Shown piece by piece: positions 1-8,889 of a stretch of 64,000 nucleotides of DNA. The notes beneath the pieces are model-generated. The model was not told the DNA's origin and did not search any database. It worked only from the letters and a program-made list of their open reading frames with translations. This stretch comes from Pedococcus cremeus (GTDB lineage Bacteria > Actinomycetota > Actinomycetes > Actinomycetales > Dermatophilaceae), in the NCBI RefSeq assembly GCF_900111375.1, contig NZ_FOHB01000002.1, forward strand, positions 62,001 through 126,000, read 5' to 3'. Every line of letters starts with the position of its first letter. Position 1 is the stretch's first letter. The position numbers were made by a program, and so were the translations under genes.

Positions 1-98
1 GCGGGGCTGCCGCCGGTGGTCTCGAGGTCGACGACGACGAACGTGACACCCGAGAGCGGGGTGCCGAGGTCGTCGAACGTGCCCTGGACCATCTGCAT
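1..98 (-). CDS. DEDDh 3'-5' exonuclease (DnaQ/epsilon-like), N-terminal fragment
   Basis: Only the first 32 residues are inside the window; the gene runs off the left edge. The visible peptide reads to a hydrophobic strand followed by VVVDLETTGG. That is the ExoI motif (D24 and E26) of DEDDh exonucleases of the DNA polymerase III epsilon type. In actinobacteria proteins with this N-terminus are often fused to a GIY-YIG/UvrC-like domain (Rv2191 type), which cannot be seen here. ATG at 98 is taken as start; ATG at 92 is an alternative, and neither has a clear ribosome binding site. It is divergent from the small Cys-rich gene at 300. Confidence 0.8.
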   Translation of the reverse strand, partial: MQMVQGTFDDLGTPLSGVTFVVVDLETTGGSP

Positions 99-193
99 GC
101 GCCAGACGGTATGCCGCGGCGCCGACAGCCCGTCGCAGGCGCGCCACGACCGCTCCGGAGAGGGACGGAAGCGGTGCGCGACCGCCGGCGGGG

Positions 194-252
194 ACCGTTG
201 TCGGGCATGTGTCGGGCACTGTGCCGGGCAACGGGCCGGGCACCGTTGTCGG
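194..252. repeat. Iterated CGGGCA hexamers flanked by an 11-bp direct repeat
   Basis: The divergent intergenic region between the exonuclease and the small Cys-rich gene holds four copies of CGGGCA beginning at 202, 213, 225 and 237. Spacing is therefore 11-12 bp, about one helical turn. ACCGTTGTCGG occurs at 194-204 and again at 242-252, framing the array. This is what a cooperative regulator site could look like, but no regulator is identified. The rest of positions 99-299 shows nothing else I can name. Confidence 0.45.
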
Positions 253-299
253 TGGTCGTCCCTACGGTGGTGGGCAGTCACAAGGAAGGGGTGATCACG

Positions 300-518
300 G
301 TGATCATCGACTGCACGTCCTGCCCGGTCCCCGAGCTCCACTGCGGTGACTGCATGGTGACGGCCCTGCTGGAGCCGCCGGCCGCCGACCTGCCGCTCGA
401 CGCCTCGGAGCGCGCTGCGGTGACCCTGTTCGTCGCGTCGGGTCTCGTGAGCCCCGAGGAGGCCGCCGGCCTGCGGGCGCGGCGCGAGCCCTACAGCGGG
501 GTGCGCGCCGTCGGCTGA
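300..518 (+). CDS. Small conserved actinobacterial Cys-rich protein
   Basis: A 72-residue protein beginning VIIDCTSCPVPELHCGDCMV. Two CxxC pairs near the N-terminus suggest a metal site, but no named family function is known to me. GTG at 300 is chosen because AAGGAAGG at 282-289 lies about 10 bases upstream; an in-frame GTG at 291 would sit almost on the Shine-Dalgarno sequence. Similar short proteins, from memory, occur in this neighbourhood in other actinobacteria. It is followed 27 bp later by the metallopeptidase gene on the same strand. Function unknown. Confidence 0.7.
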   Translation: MIIDCTSCPVPELHCGDCMVTALLEPPAADLPLDASERAAVTLFVASGLVSPEEAAGLRARREPYSGVRAVG

Positions 519-545
519 CCCCCACCCGCTGCCTACGATGGCCGC

Positions 546-1889
546 GTGACGACGACGGGCGGCCGCTGCCGCAGCAGGGTGGCCGCCGCCGTGGCGGTCA
601 CCGCGCTGGCTGCGAGCGTTCTTGCCGGGTGCACGGGGACCGTCGTCGAGCGCGAGCGCACCACGGCGTCCCCGAGCGCGACCGCGACCTCAGCGGCCGG
701 CACCCCGTCGGTCGACCCGGAGGCCGCCCGCGTCGAGGCGCTCACGCAGCTGCTCGACGAGCGCGCCGCGGCCGTCCTCGCCCATGACCGGGCCCGCTTC
801 ACCGCCACCCTCGACGACCCAGGGTCCGGCTTCGGGCTGCGCCAGCTCCAGGTGTTCGACAACCTCGTGCGCCTGCCGCTCGGCACCTTCGCCTACGGCA
901 CCCCCGAGGCAGCCGCGGCCCTCGGCACCGACCGGGCCGCAGAGGTCGGCCCCGACGCGTGGGTGGCCCGCGTCGAGGGCCGCTACACCCTCAGGGGCTG
1001 GGACCGCCGGCCGCGCACCTACGAGACGCACCTGACCGTGGTCCACCGGCCCGACGGCTGGAGGCTCGCCGACGACTCCGACGGCGGCACGCAGGCGCAG
1101 CTGTGGGACCTGCCCGACCTGAAGGTGGTCTCCAGCCGGCGCACGCTCGTGGTGGCCAGCGGGAAGGTGCGCGACCTCGAGAGCTACCTGCGCCTCGGCG
1201 ACCGTGCGGTGCGGGCCGTCGAGCAGGTCTGGACGCGCCCGTGGGGCGCCAGGCTCGTGGTCGTCGTGCCCGCCACCGCCGCCGAGATGGCCGACCAGCT
1301 GGGCCAGTCCACCGGCAGCGTCGAGCAGGTGGCCGCCGTCACGGACGGAGCCCTCGACAGCGACGGCCGGGCGGGGTCGGACCGGGTCGTGGTGAACCCG
1401 CAGGCGTTCGCCCGGCTGCAGGCCACCGGACAGCAGGTCGTCCTCAGCCACGAGACGACGCACGTGGCCGTGCGCGCCTCGACCACCAGGCCGGTGCCCC
1501 TGTGGCTCTCGGAGGGCCTGGCCGACTACGTCGGCTACCGGGCGGTCGACCTGCCCCGCACCACCATCGCCGCGCCGCTGCTCGAGCGGGTGCGGCACAG
1601 GAACGGCCCGCGGGCCCTGCCCACGGAGCGCGACTTCGACCCGTCGACCTCCACCATCGCCCCGAGCTACAACGCCGCCTGGCTGGCGGTCTGCCGCATC
1701 GTCGACCAGCACGGGGAGAAGGCGCTGGTCCGGTTCTACCTCAACGCCGCCAGCCGCCCGAGCGCGTCGGCGCCGCCGGGTGACCCGGAGCAGAACACCC
1801 GCAAGGCCTTCACCGCCGTCCTCGGCACCACCGAGCCGGCCTTCACGCGTGGGTGGCTGTCCTACCTGCGGAGTCTGGCGCGGACCTGA
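546..1889 (+). CDS. Putative membrane-anchored gluzincin-type metallopeptidase (lipoprotein)
   Basis: A 447-aa protein with a lipoprotein signal: basic N-terminus, hydrophobic stretch and lipobox LAGC with Cys29, so it is probably anchored outside the membrane. A Thr/Ser/Ala linker follows. The C-terminal half has HETTH at residues 302-306 and WLSEGLADYVG with Glu323. This is HExxH followed 17 residues later by Glu, typical of gluzincin zinc peptidases. Its substrate cannot be told. The GTG start at 546 has no strong ribosome binding site. The last 47 bases overlap the 3' end of the convergent glycosyltransferase gene. Confidence 0.75.
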   Translation: MTTTGGRCRSRVAAAVAVTALAASVLAGCTGTVVERERTTASPSATATSAAGTPSVDPEAARVEALTQLLDERAAAVLAHDRARFTATLDDPGSGFGLRQLQVFDNLVRLPLGTFAYGTPEAAAALGTDRAAEVGPDAWVARVEGRYTLRGWDRRPRTYETHLTVVHRPDGWRLADDSDGGTQAQLWDLPDLKVVSSRRTLVVASGKVRDLESYLRLGDRAVRAVEQVWTRPWGARLVVVVPATAAEMADQLGQSTGSVEQVAAVTDGALDSDGRAGSDRVVVNPQAFARLQATGQQVVLSHETTHVAVRASTTRPVPLWLSEGLADYVGYRAVDLPRTTIAAPLLERVRHRNGPRALPTERDFDPSTSTIAPSYNAAWLAVCRIVDQHGEKALVRFYLNAASRPSASAPPGDPEQNTRKAFTAVLGTTEPAFTRGWLSYLRSLART

Positions 1890-3207
1890 CCGCCGGCCGA
1901 GCCGCGAGCGCCAGCGAGACGACGACCAGGGCGCCCGCGAGCCAGAACTGGTTGTAGAACGCCTGCTTGTTCACGAGGTTGGCGACGAGCAGCACCAGGG
2001 CCAGCCACCGCAGCACCTCGGCCAGCGGCGGCTGCCGGCGCCACACGACGGCGACCACGGCGCCGAGGGTGCCGAGCACCACGAGCCCGGTGACCCAGAA
2101 GGGCAGCGTGACGCCGAAGCTGTTGAGGGCGAGCAGGTAGAGGGTGTTGGCGAACTTCAGCGGCGGGAACGAGACGAGCAGGGTCACGGTGTCGTGCAGG
2201 AAGTCCGGCGGACTGGCGAGGAACCACGGCGCGATGAAGAGGCCGGTCAGCGCCCCGGTCGCCAGCGTCCGGCGCACACCGAACGGTCGCCACACGAGCA
2301 GCACCGGCAGGAGCACGGCGAGGTGCTGCTTGCTCGCGCAGGCGAGGGCCAGTGGGACCACCGCCCACCACGCCGACCGCTTCGTGCCCCGGTCGACCAG
2401 CACGGCCCACCACACCAGCCCGGCGAGCAGCAGCGGCTCGGTCCACGCCTGGTCGAGCTGGGTGAGCGTCCCGGGCGCGAGGAGCAGCAGCGCGACGACC
2501 GCCGCGCCCCGCCACCGCGGGCCGGGAAGCGAGGAGTATGCCGCGTGGCCGCGGGGGAGCCGGGTGGCCAGCACCCACGCGCCGGCTGCCGCGACGAGGG
2601 TCCACGCCAGCAGCGCCCAGCGCACGTCGCCGGCCAGCCACCTGCCGGGGGCGAGCAGCACGGTGGTGAACGGCAGGTAGGTGAAGGCGTCCTGGATGCC
2701 GGGGGAGCCGGTCCAGGTCATGTCGTAGAAGTTCTCGCCGCGGGCCAGGGCGTCGCTGGCCTGCTGCAGGGTGACCCACACGTCGATCTTCGGCGCCGGG
2801 TCGCCGACGACCGCGGTGGCGCCGGCCACGGCATACGCGGTCACGCTCGCGACGAGGGCCGGCACGGCCGCCCGCGCCCGGCCCGACCACAGCAGGGCCC
2901 CGGCCGCCAGGGCGCCGACCACCAGCGCGGTGGTGGCGACGGCGAGGGCGGTGTCACCGAGGTAGGAGAACAGCGGTACCACGAGGGTGGCGAGCGCGCT
3001 GCCGGCCAGCATGCCGGTGACGGCCGGCGGGGTGGGCTCGACCGTGGAGCGGCGCCACTGCCACGCGGCGAGCGCCAGCGCACACGCCGTCAGCACCAGC
3101 ACGATGGGCACGCGGAAGCGCACCACGCTCCACTGCAGGACCACGAAGTACGCGAGCCAGGCCACCGCGAAGGCGGCGGCCCGGCTCTGCGAGGGGCGGG
3201 AGGGCAT
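1843..3207 (-). CDS. GT87-type (DUF2029) polytopic membrane glycosyltransferase
   Basis: A 454-aa protein with about ten hydrophobic segments. A periplasmic-loop motif (GENFYDMTWTGSP followed by FTYLPFTTVLLAP) matches the polyprenyl-phosphate-sugar mannosyltransferase families, particularly GT87. Such enzymes use lipid-linked sugar donors outside the membrane to extend cell-envelope glycans. In M. tuberculosis the GT87 enzyme Rv2181 (MptC) lies in the equivalent neighbourhood, which supports but does not prove a mannosyltransferase role. ATG at 3207 is the start. Its 3' end overlaps the metallopeptidase gene by 47 bp on the opposite strand. Acceptor and sugar are not determined by the sequence. 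Confidence 0.7.
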   Translation of the reverse strand: MPSRPSQSRAAAFAVAWLAYFVVLQWSVVRFRVPIVLVLTACALALAAWQWRRSTVEPTPPAVTGMLAGSALATLVVPLFSYLGDTALAVATTALVVGALAAGALLWSGRARAAVPALVASVTAYAVAGATAVVGDPAPKIDVWVTLQQASDALARGENFYDMTWTGSPGIQDAFTYLPFTTVLLAPGRWLAGDVRWALLAWTLVAAAGAWVLATRLPRGHAAYSSLPGPRWRGAAVVALLLLAPGTLTQLDQAWTEPLLLAGLVWWAVLVDRGTKRSAWWAVVPLALACASKQHLAVLLPVLLVWRPFGVRRTLATGALTGLFIAPWFLASPPDFLHDTVTLLVSFPPLKFANTLYLLALNSFGVTLPFWVTGLVVLGTLGAVVAVVWRRQPPLAEVLRWLALVLLVANLVNKQAFYNQFWLAGALVVVSLALAARPAVRSAPDSAGRTATHA

Positions 3208-3262
3208 GGCTAGACCGTAGAGGTCGGCAGGCGAGGTCGCTCCGGTGGCCTCGACGCGTCGG

Positions 3263-5050
3263 TCAGGCGTAGATGGCCTCGACGTCGTCGTGGAAGTCCT
3301 TCAGCACGATGTTGCGCTTGAGCTTCATCGACGGCGTCAGGTAGCCGTTCTCCTCGGTGAAGTCGCCCTCGAGGATGGCGAACTTGCGGATCGACTCGGC
3401 CTTGGAGACCGCCTTGTTGGCGTCGTCGACGGCGCGCTGGATCTCGGCGCGGACCACGTCGTTGGTGCGCGCCTGCTCGAGCGTGACGCCCTCGACGCCG
3501 TTGTTCTTCGCCCACGCCGGGTACATCTCCGGGTCGAGGGTGACCAGCGCCGCGATGAACGGCTTCTGGTCGCCCACGACGATGCACTGCGAGACCAGCG
3601 GGTGGGCGCGGAGCCGGTCCTCGAGGACCGCGGGCGCGACGTTCTTGCCGCCGGCGGTGACGAGCAGCTCCTTCTTGCGGCCGGTGATCCGCAGGTAGCC
3701 GTCCTCGTCGAGCTCGCCGATGTCGCCGGTGTGGAACCAGCCGTCCTGGATCGCGGCCGAGGTCGCGTCGTCGTTGTTGTGGTAGCTGGCGAAGACGTTG
3801 TTGCCCCGGATCAGCACCTCGCCGTCGTCGGCGATGCGGATGCCGACGCCGGGCAGCGGCGGGCCCACCGTGCCGATCTTCACCCGCTCCGGGATGTTCA
3901 CGGTCGCGGGCGCGGTGGTCTCGGTGAGCCCGTAGCCCTCGAGCACGGTGACCCCGATGCCACGGAAGAAGTGGCCGAGCCGGGTGCCGAGCGGGGCGCC
4001 GCCGGACACGGCATACAGCACCTGGCCGCCCATGGCGGCGCGGAGCTTGCCGTAGACGAGCCGGTCGAAGACCGCGTGCCGCAGCCGCAGGCCCAGCCCG
4101 GCGCCGCCGTTGTCGAGGGCGGTCGACCACGCGATGGCGGTGTCGGCCGCGGTGGCGAAGATCTTGCCCTTGCCCTCGGCGGTCGCCTTCTGCTCCGCCG
4201 AGTTGTAGATCTTCTCGAACACGCGGGGCACCGACAGGATGAAGGTCGGCTTGAAGTTCGCGAAGTCGGTCAGCAGGTTCTTGATGTCGGCGCTGTGGCC
4301 CATCCGGGCCTCGCCGTCGACGCACAGCACCTCGATGAAGCGCGCGAACACGTGGGCCAGCGGGAGGAACAGCAGGGTTGAGGCGCCCTCGCGCCGCACG
4401 ACCTGCTCGAGGCGTCGAACGGCGTTCTCCGACAGCGCCATGAAGTTGTCGTGGGTCAGCTGGCAGCCCTTGGGCCGGCCCGTGGTGCCCGAGGTGTAGA
4501 TGATCGTGGCGACCGAGGTGCGGTCGACGCCCTCGCGGGCCGCCTCGAGGGCGGCGTCGTCCACGCCGGCACCGGCCTGCGCCAGTGCGTGGATCCCGCC
4601 GGCGTCGACCTGCCAGACGTGCTCGAGCTCGGGGAGGTCGTCACGCACCTCTGCGATGGTGGCCTCGTGGGCAGGGGTCTCGACGACGATTCCCCTGGCC
4701 CCGGAGTCCTTGAGGATCCAGAGCACCTGCTCGGCGGAGGAGGTCTCGTAGATGGGGACGGGCACGGCGCCCGCGGTCCAGGCGGCGAAGTCGACGACGG
4801 TCCACTCGTAGCGGGTCTTGCACATGATGCCGACCCGGTCACCGGTGCGGACCCCCGCGGCGACCAGGCCCTTGGCCACCGCCCGGACCTCGTCGTGGAA
4901 CTGTGCGGCCGTCACGTCGACCCAGCGGCCGTCGGCCTTCTTGGAGAAGGCCACACGGTGAGGGTTGCGGGCCGCGTTGCGGGCCGGCAGGTCGGCGAGG
5001 CTCCCCTCGGTCGTGGGCTCGACGAGAGGGGGGACGACGTGGTCCTGCAC
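3263..5050 (-). CDS. Long-chain fatty-acid--CoA ligase (FadD15-like AMP-forming enzyme)
   Basis: A 595-aa acyl-adenylate enzyme that would activate a fatty acid with ATP and CoA. The P-loop-like AMP motif TIIYTSGTTGRPKG, the GYGLTETTAP motif and the hinge region FHTGDIGELDEDGYLRITGR with the following KKELL are all present. The closest named relative by context is FadD15 (Rv2187), which sits in the same cluster. The start is GTG at 5050: AGGAG (complement of 5056-5060) lies 5 bases upstream, while the longer open frame to 5230 has no such site and would overlap the divergent gene. A TACAGT -10-like element lies at 5091-5086, without a convincing -35. Confidence 0.9.
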   Translation of the reverse strand: MQDHVVPPLVEPTTEGSLADLPARNAARNPHRVAFSKKADGRWVDVTAAQFHDEVRAVAKGLVAAGVRTGDRVGIMCKTRYEWTVVDFAAWTAGAVPVPIYETSSAEQVLWILKDSGARGIVVETPAHEATIAEVRDDLPELEHVWQVDAGGIHALAQAGAGVDDAALEAAREGVDRTSVATIIYTSGTTGRPKGCQLTHDNFMALSENAVRRLEQVVRREGASTLLFLPLAHVFARFIEVLCVDGEARMGHSADIKNLLTDFANFKPTFILSVPRVFEKIYNSAEQKATAEGKGKIFATAADTAIAWSTALDNGGAGLGLRLRHAVFDRLVYGKLRAAMGGQVLYAVSGGAPLGTRLGHFFRGIGVTVLEGYGLTETTAPATVNIPERVKIGTVGPPLPGVGIRIADDGEVLIRGNNVFASYHNNDDATSAAIQDGWFHTGDIGELDEDGYLRITGRKKELLVTAGGKNVAPAVLEDRLRAHPLVSQCIVVGDQKPFIAALVTLDPEMYPAWAKNNGVEGVTLEQARTNDVVRAEIQRAVDDANKAVSKAESIRKFAILEGDFTEENGYLTPSMKLKRNIVLKDFHDDVEAIYA

Positions 5051-5195
5051 TGGGTCTCCTTCGACGTGGTGGCGGCCTGCACCGCACTGTACCCACCGGT
5101 AGGGTCCGGGTGGGAGCCCACGTCCCCGTGTCCCGGGCCAACCCCCCGCCAGCCTCGGCCGGTCCGGCCGCTGCCCCGCGTGGCACCCTGCAGGC

Positions 5196-5546
5196 ATGAC
5201 AGCCGCCCGCGTCGACATCGTCGACGACACCTACCTGCGCGTCGCTCCGGCCGTCGTGCGCGGCTGGTTCGACGACGAGGAGCGGTTGATGCGGCTGTGG
5301 CCCCACCTCCAGCGCACCCTCGTGCGCGACCGGGGGGTCAAGGGGCTGCGCTGGACGGTCGACGGAGCGGTCGTCGGCGAGATGGAGGTGTGGATCGAGC
5401 CGTGGTGGGACGGCGTGATCCTGCACCACTATGTGCGGGGCACGCGCGGTCGCGGGGCCCCTGCCGATGTGGCCCGTCGTCACCAGCTGCGCTGGAAGAG
5501 AGCGGTCCACGCACTCAAGGACCGCCTCGAGGAGGCCACGCTGTAG
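5196..5546 (+). CDS. START/SRPBCC-like conserved protein (Rv2186c position)
   Basis: A 116-aa protein with alternating short strands and a C-terminal helix (RWKRAVHALKDRLEEATL) that resembles the helix-grip fold of small polyketide-cyclase/START proteins, though the match is weak. No catalytic motif is visible. It is divergent from the acyl-CoA ligase and lies 10 bp upstream of a clearer SRPBCC gene, the same order as Rv2186c-Rv2185c near fadD15. The pair may bind hydrophobic ligands connected with lipid metabolism; that is inference from context only. Confidence 0.6.
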   Translation: MTAARVDIVDDTYLRVAPAVVRGWFDDEERLMRLWPHLQRTLVRDRGVKGLRWTVDGAVVGEMEVWIEPWWDGVILHHYVRGTRGRGAPADVARRHQLRWKRAVHALKDRLEEATL

Positions 5547-5556
5547 CCTTCCGGCC

Positions 5557-6003
5557 ATGGCCGACCGCACAGAGTCCAGCATCGAGATCGCCGCCAAGCC
5601 GGGCGAGGTGCTCGACGTCATCGCCGACTTCGAGAGCTACCCGGACTGGGCTGCCGAGGTCAAGCAGGTGACCGTGCTGTCGGAGGAGGGTGACGGCTGG
5701 GCCGACCAGGTGCGGTTCACCCTCGACGCCGGGGTCATCAAGGACACCTACGTGCTCGACTACGAGTGGGACATCCGCAAGAACGGCACCGGCGTGCTCT
5801 CGTGGCAGCTCATCGAGGGCACGGTCCTCAAGGCGATGAACGGCTCCTACACGCTGACGGCTGCCGCCAAGGAGCTGACCACGGTGACCTACCGGCTCGC
5901 GGTCGACGTCAAGGTCCCGATGCTCGGCATGCTCAAGCGCAAGGCGGAGAAGGTCATCATCGACACCGCCCTGAAGGAGCTCAAGAAGCGCGTCGAGGGC
6001 TGA
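5557..6003 (+). CDS. SRPBCC family protein (polyketide cyclase/dehydrase-like, Rv2185c type)
   Basis: A 148-aa protein starting MADRTESSIEIAAKPGEVLDVI, then FESYPDWAAEVKQV, a hallmark of small SRPBCC proteins: the first strand, a helix pair at 'pGEVLDVIADFESYPDW', a long beta sheet and a C-terminal amphipathic helix ending ELKKRVEG. These form a hydrophobic ligand cavity; the ligand is unknown. ATG at 5557 is chosen although the frame is open further upstream, because the domain begins here and the upstream part overlaps the preceding gene. It sits 57 bp before the ArsA-like ATPase and probably shares its transcript. Confidence 0.85.
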   Translation: MADRTESSIEIAAKPGEVLDVIADFESYPDWAAEVKQVTVLSEEGDGWADQVRFTLDAGVIKDTYVLDYEWDIRKNGTGVLSWQLIEGTVLKAMNGSYTLTAAAKELTTVTYRLAVDVKVPMLGMLKRKAEKVIIDTALKELKKRVEG

Positions 6004-6060
6004 GGCGCCGGGTACCAGGCTCGTCGCCACCGGCTCCCATCGACCACCAGGGTCCACCAC

Positions 6061-7326
6061 ATGCGCGTCATCCTCTTCACCGGCAAGGGCGGGGTGGGCA
6101 AGACCACCACGGCCGCGGCCACCGCCGTGCGTGCGGCACGCGCCGGCATCAAGACCCTCGTCATGTCGACCGACGCGGCCCACTCGCTCGGTGACGCCCT
6201 CGACGTCGACCTGGCCCACCACGGCGGCAGCCAGACCGAGCCGCACGGCACGGGGCCCCGACGACCGGTGCCGGTCGAGGTCGAGCCCGGCTTGTCGGCC
6301 CTGCAGATCAGCGCCCAGCACACCGCCGACGGCGGCTGGCGCCTGGTGCACGACTACCTGATGTCGGTGCTCGCCACCCTCGGCATCGAGGCGGTGGTCG
6401 CCGAGGAGCTGACCTCCCTGCCGGGGGCCGAGGAGGTCGCCGCCCTGCTCGAGCTGCGGACGCAGGTCGAGTCCGGCGACTGGGACCTCGTGGTGGTCGA
6501 CTGCGCACCCACGGCCGAGACGCTGCGGCTCCTCGCCCTGCCCGAGGCGCTCGCGTGGCACCTCGACCGCCTGCTGCCGGGCCAGCGCGGCCTGATCCGC
6601 TCGCTGCGTCCCGCGGCGGCGGCCGCGGTCGGTGTCCCACTGCCCGACCCCGACGTGGTGGAGGTCGTCACCGGGTGGCACCGACACCTGCGCGAGCTGC
6701 AGCGGCTGCTCACGAGCGACCTCACCTCGGTGCGGCTGGTGCTGACCCCGGAGCGGGTGGTGATCGCGGAGTCGCGGCGCACCTGGACCTCGCTCAGCCT
6801 GTACGGGTTCGTCGTCGACGCGGTGGTGGTCAACCGGGTCTTCCCCGACGCGGCCGGGGACGCTGGCGACGGCACCCCGCCCGACCCGTGGCGCAGCGCG
6901 TGGAACGAGGCGCAGCAGGCCGGCCTGGTCGAGGTGCGCGAGTCCTTCGCGGGGCTTCCCGTCGTGGTCTCGCCCTACCTCGCCCGGGAGCCGATCGGGC
7001 CCGACTCGCTCGACGAGCTGGCGGCGGCCCAGGACCCCGACGGCTCCGGGGTCTCCACCCTGCTCGAGCCGGTGGCGCACCGTGGGCTGACCGTCACCCG
7101 CGCCGCCGACGGCTTCACTCTCTCCCTGCCGCTGCCGCTGGTCACCGCTTCCGACGTCGCCCTCCAGCGGCGCGACCAGGAGCTGCTGGTGGCGGTCGGC
7201 GACCACCGCCGGGTGTTGACACTGCCCGCAGCCCTGCAACGATGCGACGTCCGGAGTGCCTCAGTCCGTGAGGGCATGCTGCGGGTGCGGTTCGTCCCGA
7301 ACGAGGAGGTGTGGCCCCGTGGCTGA
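6061..7326 (+). CDS. ArsA/GET3-family ATPase
   Basis: A 421-aa P-loop ATPase. The deviant Walker A GKGGVGKTTTAAATAVRAA is at the N-terminus, STDAAHSLGDALDV is the switch/signature aspartate region and VVVDCAPTAETLRLLALPEAL is Walker B/switch II with the A-loop seen in ArsA-type enzymes. There is one ATPase domain, so it likely works as a homodimer or with the downstream partner. No CxC arsenic-binding cysteines are evident, so arsenite efflux is unlikely. It corresponds by position to Rv2184c. The final 8 bases overlap the next gene, which indicates translational coupling. Confidence 0.85.
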   Translation: MRVILFTGKGGVGKTTTAAATAVRAARAGIKTLVMSTDAAHSLGDALDVDLAHHGGSQTEPHGTGPRRPVPVEVEPGLSALQISAQHTADGGWRLVHDYLMSVLATLGIEAVVAEELTSLPGAEEVAALLELRTQVESGDWDLVVVDCAPTAETLRLLALPEALAWHLDRLLPGQRGLIRSLRPAAAAAVGVPLPDPDVVEVVTGWHRHLRELQRLLTSDLTSVRLVLTPERVVIAESRRTWTSLSLYGFVVDAVVVNRVFPDAAGDAGDGTPPDPWRSAWNEAQQAGLVEVRESFAGLPVVVSPYLAREPIGPDSLDELAAAQDPDGSGVSTLLEPVAHRGLTVTRAADGFTLSLPLPLVTASDVALQRRDQELLVAVGDHRRVLTLPAALQRCDVRSASVREGMLRVRFVPNEEVWPRG

Positions 7327-7909
7327 GCACGGCCGACAGGAGCGCGAGCCGGTGGGCTCCGTGGCCGAGGAGACGGCCCGGCTCGTCGAGGCGCTCGGCG
7401 GATGGGCGGAGGGCCTGCGCGCGCAGCACGCCGACGCCCGTCCCGACGCGGACGCTCGCGCCGACGCGGAGCCGGCCGGCGCGCGCCCGGACGACAGGCA
7501 ACCGGACGACGGACGACCGGCCGACGGGCAACGGCGCGATCGGCGACCGGACCACGAGGACGCCGCCGGCGGAGACACCGCCCGGTGCGAGCACTGCGGC
7601 GTGAGCTCCCGGGTGGGGGAGGCACAGGCGTGCCGGCTGTGCCCGGTCTGCCAGGGCATCGCCCTCCTGCGCACCGTGCGGCCGGAGACGGTCGAGCGGC
7701 TCGCCGACGTCGCGGCCGCCCTGTCGGGCGCGTTGCGGGACCTCGCGGCCGACCGCTTCGGCCAGCCGCCGCCGACCCCGCAGCCCTCGCCACCTCGTGG
7801 ACAGCGGGTGCAGGACATCGTCGTCGATGACGAGGATGACGACGACCAGGGCGCCCCGCCCCGCAGGACCGACCCATCCCGAACCAGGCAGGAGAGCACA
7901 ACACCGTGA
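7319..7909 (+). CDS. Conserved hypothetical protein with Cys-rich knuckle (Rv2183c position)
   Basis: A 196-aa protein of unknown function. The N-terminal third is a low-complexity stretch rich in Asp, Ala and Arg; the middle has CEHCGVSSRVGEAQACRLCPVCQG, four to five cysteines that look like a zinc ribbon; then a short helix and an acidic tail (DDEDDDDQG). The start is GTG at 7319 with GAGGAGG at 7303-7309 upstream. It overlaps the ArsA-like gene by 8 bp and ends in GTGA, which starts the first ROK kinase, so these genes are one transcription unit. It may be a partner of the ATPase; that rests on context. Confidence 0.7.
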   Translation: MAEHGRQEREPVGSVAEETARLVEALGGWAEGLRAQHADARPDADARADAEPAGARPDDRQPDDGRPADGQRRDRRPDHEDAAGGDTARCEHCGVSSRVGEAQACRLCPVCQGIALLRTVRPETVERLADVAAALSGALRDLAADRFGQPPPTPQPSPPRGQRVQDIVVDDEDDDDQGAPPRRTDPSRTRQESTTP

Positions 7910-8889
7910 CGGCCACCATCGGACTCGACATCGGCGGCACCAAGATCGCGGCGGGACTGGTCTCGGCGGAGGGCACCATCCTCGCCGAGACGCGGTGTGA
8001 CACCCCGGCCCAGGACCCGGACCGCATCGCCCACGACGCCGCGACCCTCATCGCCGAGCTGGCGGGCGGCACCGACCAGGAGGTCGTCGGGGTCGGTGTG
8101 GCCTGCGCCGGGTTCGTCAACCGCACCGGGTCGCACGTGCTGTTCGCACCCAACCTCGCCTGGCGCGACGAGCCGCTGAAGCAGCGGCTGGAGGCCTTGG
8201 TCCGCTACCCGGTCACCATCGAGAACGACGCCAACGCCGCGGCGTGGGGCGAGTTCCGTTTCGGCGCGGCGCGCGAGGCCGACGACATGGTGCTCCTCAC
8301 CATCGGCACCGGCGTCGGGGGCGGCATCGTCAACGACAGCAAGCTGCTCCGCGGCGCGTACGGCGTCGGCGGCGAGCTCGGCCACATGCGCGTGGTGCCC
8401 GGCGGCATCCGCTGCGGCTGCGGGAACCGGGGCTGCTGGGAGCAGTACGCCTCGGGCAACGCCCTGCTGCGGGAGGCCAGGGAGCTGGTCTCGTCCGGCA
8501 CGCCGCACGGCGCTGCGCTCGCGGACGCCTGCGGAGGCGACCCCAAGAACCTGCGCGGACGCGACATCACCGAGGTGGCGCAGGGCGGCGACCCGGCTGC
8601 GGTGGAGCTCATCGCGGACCTCGGCACGTGGATCGGTGAGGGGGCGGCCTCCGTGGCGGCGATCCTCGACCCCGAGCTCATCGTCATCGGCGGCGGGGTC
8701 GCCGAGGCCGGTGACCTCCTGCTCGAGCCCATCCGCGCGGCATACGCCCGGCAGCTCACCGGCCGCGGCCACCGGCCGATGGCCCACATCGTGCCGGCCA
8801 CGCTGGGCAACGACGCCGGCCTGATCGGAGCGGCGGCGATCGCGGCCGAGGGGATCGGCGAGGGCCCCCGACGGGGGATCACGGAGTGA
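7906..8889 (+). CDS. ROK-family sugar kinase (glucokinase-like), copy 1
   Basis: A 327-aa ROK kinase. The N-terminal phosphate-binding motif is GLDIGGTKIAAGLV; the catalytic region has ENDANAAAWGEFRFGAA; a second phosphate loop has TIGTGVGGGIV; and the zinc site is GELGHM followed by CGCGNRGCWEQYASG. This set is typical of actinobacterial ATP or polyphosphate/ATP glucokinases (GlkA type). It would phosphorylate glucose in the cytoplasm. The GTG start overlaps the previous stop as GTGA, and its own stop overlaps the start of a second, closely similar ROK gene. Confidence 0.9.
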   Translation: MTATIGLDIGGTKIAAGLVSAEGTILAETRCDTPAQDPDRIAHDAATLIAELAGGTDQEVVGVGVACAGFVNRTGSHVLFAPNLAWRDEPLKQRLEALVRYPVTIENDANAAAWGEFRFGAAREADDMVLLTIGTGVGGGIVNDSKLLRGAYGVGGELGHMRVVPGGIRCGCGNRGCWEQYASGNALLREARELVSSGTPHGAALADACGGDPKNLRGRDITEVAQGGDPAAVELIADLGTWIGEGAASVAAILDPELIVIGGGVAEAGDLLLEPIRAAYARQLTGRGHRPMAHIVPATLGNDAGLIGAAAIAAEGIGEGPRRGITE

